Positions 60,010-64,000 of a stretch of DNA of 64,000 nucleotides are shown here, piece by piece. The notes below the pieces were generated by a model. That model searched no databases. It worked only from the letters and a program-made list of their open reading frames with translations, and was not told the origin of the DNA. Source of the stretch: Oncomelania hupensis. Its lineage: Eukaryota; Mollusca; Gastropoda; Littorinimorpha; Pomatiopsidae. The stretch covers positions 5,634,224 through 5,698,223 of the forward strand of contig CM072526.1 of assembly GCA_036898135.1 (NCBI GenBank), written 5' to 3'. The first letter of the stretch is position 1. Each line of letters begins with the position of its first letter. The position numbers were made by a program, and so were the translations under genes.

Positions 60010-60406
60010 TTTAATATTGGACGCTTTCTGCCAGGTGGTCACTAGGGCTTCCTGTGATGTTATTATTTAGCAATGTAGGCATTTTATATGTATGTGTTTT
60101 GTTGATAATTTATAATGATGTTTGTATTCTATTTTGTTTTTGTAAACGGGGGTTCGATAAGTTATAATGATGTTTGTATTCTATTTTGTTTTTGTAAACG
60201 GGGGTTCGATAAGTTGGGGTGAAGCCTCAGCCGTCCTTTGTGTGGGATGTCTTTATTGTAAAGTGACTGGCTGGTGGAGGGCATTCAGTTTTCCCACTAG
60301 GGTTGTTTCAGCAGATCTTTTATGCGGACTGGGGGTTGTCCGGTCCTGATTTGGCTCGGAAGAGTCCGCTGGACCTAAAGCAACAATTATGTAATGTAAT
60401 GTAATT
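60010..60406 (+). mobile_element. S577 element, copy 3, 5'-truncated
   Basis: Starts inside the element (attggacgctttctgccagg), ends aagcaacaattatgtaatgt plus repeats. Target duplication tgtggctcaata at 59998-60009 and 60407-60418. A 55-bp internal segment (gttataatgatgtttgtatt onward) is tandemly duplicated at about 60111-60215. Confidence 0.9.
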
Positions 60407-60418
60407 TGTGGCTCAATA

Positions 60419-61461
60419 ACCAAGCACAAAATGTTTACATGTGAACCAAATGTGTCGATATCAAGAAAAAATCCAAAATGACTAAGGACTCCAGAGCGAG
60501 TGTGAAACGTTTTTCAGGGCTTGATATTAATGCCTTTTGCCTGGCCTGCCCGCTTTGAGTGAGGGGGGAGGGGGGGGGGGGGTTGAGGGAACTTATGTGA
60601 GCTTGTTTCCAAAACAAGAACTTAAGAAGATTTTACTTGCCATGTTGGGGCAAGTGGGACAAGTTTGTCAGCAACCCTGTCCTTCCTCAACACTGCCTGT
60701 GGGAGATGAAGTCAGGATCTAGTCATGTCGGAGATCTTTCAAGTCTAGACTTGGTGATTAATGCCCTCAGCAGGTTCCTGTACACTGGATGTGTGTGACT
60801 CTTTACCCCTTCCCCATCTATCCCCACACCTTTCGACTCCTCCTGCTCTCTTCCCCCCTGCCTCCCTCACACTCCTCCCCTCGTTCCATCCACCTCCCTT
60901 CCCCCTCCCACTCCCCCGCAATAATCCCCAGTCACCGGCCCAGCTGACCCCCCCCCTCCCATCCCCCACCCACAAACAGCAAAGTCTGTGGACTCCGGGC
61001 AGTCAGGCTGGTTGTTAATGTGGAGCCCTGCTTTGTTGTTTGCATTTGCACTGTATGTTTGATGTGCATGTAGCTCTGATGCCTTGTACAGTACAGAAGT
61101 ATACAAAGCGTATTCAACAATTATTCATCACTATTTTACCCTAACGTTTGGTTGTTTACTAAAAAAAAAAAAAAAAAGACTACTGGTGAAGATAGATTAT
61201 GTCCAGGATGTGCGCAAGGAGTCATGATATAATTATCTTTTTATGATTTTTTTTTTCATGCACCTAACTTTGCTAATTTTGTTGTTGTTTTACTTGAAAA
61301 AAGAATTGAATAAACCCAAAATTCTTAGCTTTTAACATTAACTTTTTATTGTTGTTAATTTCTCTCCTATAATTTTTTACTCTCTGAATGTATTTACATT
61401 TTGTGTTTGATCTTTGAATGTGTAAATTTGTTATTTAATTACCTGCTCATATATTTTGTCT
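60419..61461. other. Intergenic, no gene
   Basis: C-rich low-complexity stretch at 60800-60970, poly(A) at 61159-61177. A lone cagggcttgatattaatgcc at 60516 looks like one end of a DNA transposon, but no matching opposite end was found. Confidence 0.4.
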
Positions 61462-62038
61462 ACCCCCGTTGGGGTGCCGGGGGTTTCAGTATAAATAGTA
61501 TCCCCACTTTCTGGAAATTTAGTGCTTTAAATTCCCACTGTCGCTGTCTTCCTCATTTACTCTTTCCCATTCCTGCTCTGTCCTATCACTCTGCTATACT
61601 ATCTTCTTCTTCGCTAGATCAATGACCTACCTTTTTTCTTGAAAACTCTTCCTGGACAAGACTCCTTGTTTGTGTATGAGGTCTGTTGGATCAGCTTGGG
61701 AGTGTTGGACGCTTTCTGCCGGGTGGTCACTAGGGCTTCCTATGATGTTATTATTTGGCAATATAGGCATTTTATATGTATATGTTTTGTTGATAATTTA
61801 TAATGATGTTTGTTTTCTATTTTGTTTTTGTAACCGGGGGTTCGAGTAGTTGGGGTAAAGCCTCAGCCGTCCCCTGCGTGGGATGTCTTTATTGTAAAGT
61901 GACTGGCCGGTGGAGGGCATTCAATTTTCCCACTGGGGTTGTTTCAGCAGATCTTTTATGCGGATCGGGGGTTGTCCGGTCCTGATTTGGCTCGGAGGAG
62001 TCCGCTGGACCTAAAGCAACAATCAATCAATCAATCAA
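61462..62038 (+). mobile_element. S577 element, copy 4, full length
   Basis: Starts acccccgttggggtgccggg, ends ccgctggacctaaagcaa plus (caat)n. Target duplication tatattttgtct at 61450-61461 and 62039-62050. It is the reference full-length copy here, 577 bp. Confidence 0.93.
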
Positions 62039-62040
62039 TA

Positions 62041-62045
62041 TATTT

Positions 62046-62121
<76 letters not shown>
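62041..62121. repeat. (TCTG)n(CT)n microsatellite
   Basis: gtctgtctgtctgtctg runs into ctctctctctct. It directly follows the S577 target duplication. Confidence 0.95.
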
Positions 62122-62124
<3 letters not shown>

Positions 62125-62572
62125 ACCCAGTCCCTAAACATGTCGGATCGTCCTGAGTAGCACATGATATCATCTTGTCTTTGTTTGTATGTGCAAGTAA
62201 CAAACACACATGCACACACACACGTGCACACAGACTTGTGTTACTTGTACACATCGCTTTCACTAGTTTCTCTTTAACGTGTCGTTCAAGATGAAATATT
62301 AAATGTCATTGTACATTGTTTCTCTTTTAAAAATAAATAAATAAATAAAATATTGGACATTTATACATGATGCATGGGCAAGTTTTGTCGCAACATGTTC
62401 AGGATGTTGGACCCTGCGGAGCCTGTTGGAGAAAATAAGCGGATCGTAATATATGTCTTTATGTCCCCAAATTATAACATCATGTTTTGCATTATCTACG
62501 TCATTCAGCTGTTTTGGTCAAAATATGATTATGTACATCTGTCATAATTGTTCTCTCAGGTATAAAATTCTC

Positions 62573-62656
<84 letters not shown>

Positions 62657-63318
62657 TCTTTGTTCTTCCCTCCCTCATCTCTCCCATCTTTCTTCCAAAC
62701 ATGTATTATTCACGTTTCTCTTGTCTCCTTTTTAGTATTTTTTTAATATTTTTTTTTTGTAATAGGGAATTTGGCTTTCATTTTAAATCACTTCACGATG
62801 TTATGTAATGTTGATAAAGGAATATTGCTGTGTTTTTTTGGTTTTGACAGTATGTTTGTGAACATAGAGGAGAGAGAGAAGGGAGTAGTCATCACAAATA
62901 TCACAATATAACAATTTCCTAAAAAAAAAAAAATTTAGTGTTAGCTGTGTGTGTCCTTTTGCTTTATTTTCTATATTAACATATAAAACAAGGATGTCGA
63001 TTTTTATCGAAGTCAATAGATAGCTGTGTGTGTATGTTTGTGTTTGTAGTGTGTGTGTGTAGGGTAGTGCATGCAGTGTGATAGTTCTGTGAAAGTTGTG
63101 TCTGCATTTGTGTATAGTCTGGGCGAAATTTAAATGCTACATTGGCTTCACTTTCTTTTTTTTCCCCATAAATGCACTGTCTGTTTTCTTTTTTTCTCTT
63201 TTTTTTTAAAAATCTTCATTTCCTGTTTTTTTCTTTCTGTCTTTTTTACATTTTGTTTTAAATTTATGTATTTCTTTTCGTTCTTTCGTTTCTTTTTTTT
63301 GGAGGGTGGGATGGGCGA
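62122..63318. other. Intergenic with microsatellite, no gene
   Basis: A second (tctg)n(ct)n tract lies at 62570-62654. The rest is T-rich DNA without a supported reading frame. Confidence 0.5.
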
Positions 63319-63385
63319 TTCTTCTTCTTCTTCTTCTTCTTCTTCTTCTTCTTCTTCTTCTTCTTCTTCTTCTTCTTCTTCTTCT
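63319..63385. repeat. (TTC)n microsatellite
   Basis: About 22 ttc units, then interrupted. It yields a spurious polyserine frame. Confidence 0.95.
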
Positions 63386-63444
63386 TTTTCATCATCTTCT
63401 TCCTCTTTCTTTCTTTCTTTTGTAAATGTGTCTTTCTTCTAGCT

Positions 63445-64000
63445 AAATCTATCCTATCCCGTAACTCAAAAGTCGTTGGCGCACCACAAATGATCGTTTA
63501 ACCAGCGTACTCATCTTTCTATTGGCAACCCTCATGGCTTCGCTCAGTGTCAAGCCAGTCCATTCTCGAATGTTGTCCTCCCACCTCCTTTTCTGTCTCC
63601 CTCTTCTTCTGCCGCCTTGCACCGTGACTTGCAGGATGGTCTTTGCAAAACCTGATGCTCTGGTGACGTGGCCATACCATCAGAGTTTCTGTTTCTTCAC
63701 CTGTGAGCATGTCATCGTGTTGTTCAATGACTTGTGTGATGGTCTGTGGGACTTCGTCGTTGGTGATGTGCTGGGTATAGGAAATGCCCAGAATTCTTCT
63801 GTAGCACCTCATCTCCATGCTTTGTATTCTTTGTTGTAGATCTGTTGTGATGGTCCATGTTTTTGGCAAGCGTATAGGAATATGGAGATGACATGGGAGC
63901 GCAGCAACCTTATTTTGAAGTGTAGACTGATGGTCCCGTCTTTTCAAATGGGCTTCAACTTTGTCATGGCAGCAGTTTGCGCTGTCCTGGAGAGGACTTC
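63445..64000 (-). mobile_element. RTE-like LINE, 3' end, continuing past the window
   Basis: Minus-strand RRDHQSTLQNKVAALPC, MEMRCYRRILGISYTQHITN, IEQHDDMLTGEETETL and MDWLDTERSHEGC in shifted frames match the C-terminal end of the copy at 33345-34030. The 3' end finishes in a ggata tail at 63445-63470. It is truncated by the window edge, so the element may be longer. Confidence 0.85.

Noticed and set aside
60516..60690. Another CAG...CTG transposon starting cagggcttgatattaatgcc
   Set aside because: No complementary right end or 6-bp duplication was found; at best a truncated end.

Overview
This is a eukaryotic genomic window: split genes with GT-AG introns, AT-rich intergenic DNA, many microsatellites and dense short transposons. 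The protein-coding content (an exocyst subunit, a folate-enzyme-like RNA-binding protein, two four-pass membrane proteins), the tRNA-derived SINEs and the LINE relics fit an invertebrate animal. I lean to a lophotrochozoan, probably a gastropod mollusc. That is an inference from style, not something the sequence proves.

Four host genes are supported. (1) Positions 897-7549 (+) hold the last six coding exons of EXOC3/SEC6, whose 5' part lies outside the window. (2) Positions 20174-15650 (-) hold a complete seven-exon MTHFSD, with a 5-formyl-THF cyclo-ligase-like domain, an unusually long Arg/Gly-rich linker and a C-terminal RRM. (3) Positions 34916-45611 (+) hold a four-exon, 346-residue four-transmembrane protein. 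(4) Positions 49851-55316 (+) hold a three-exon, 202-residue claudin/PMP22-superfamily protein. Genes 3 and 4 are tandem and each has a second coding exon of exactly 144 nt bounded by phase-1 introns, which suggests distant paralogy.

The rest is mostly mobile DNA. The most striking signal is a set of seven insertions that all begin 5'-CAG, end CTG-3', have 10-15 bp terminal inverted repeats and are flanked by perfect 6-bp target duplications (starts at 1476, 3672, 11975, 23573, 35581, 40705 with 41311 nested inside it, and 43072; this counts eight elements at seven loci). Two of them keep short reading frames from opposite ends of one transposase, including a hAT-like ERVFSTVRKN motif. Other elements are a 2.1-kb hAT with terminal inverted repeats and a frameshifted transposase, a 937-bp element with a HARBI1-like fragment that splits a LINE reverse transcriptase, and a 1.7-kb inverted-repeat element. 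There are also several tRNA-derived SINEs, a 577-bp LINE-mobilised family with clear target duplications, and LINE relics of at least three kinds.

Layout: 1-7549 EXOC3 with two 6-bp-TSD insertions and a duplicated exon; 7550-11974 repeats; 11975-12731 transposon; 12738-20174 MTHFSD and its likely 3'UTR; 20690-26440 nested LINEs and DNA transposons; 26440-34900 mainly unassigned sequence with LINE and SINE relics; 34916-45611 four-TM gene full of insertions; 45612-49850 its 3' flank with microsatellite-driven duplication; 49851-59741 claudin-like gene with a likely long 3'UTR; 59742-64000 repeats, ending in a LINE that runs off the window.
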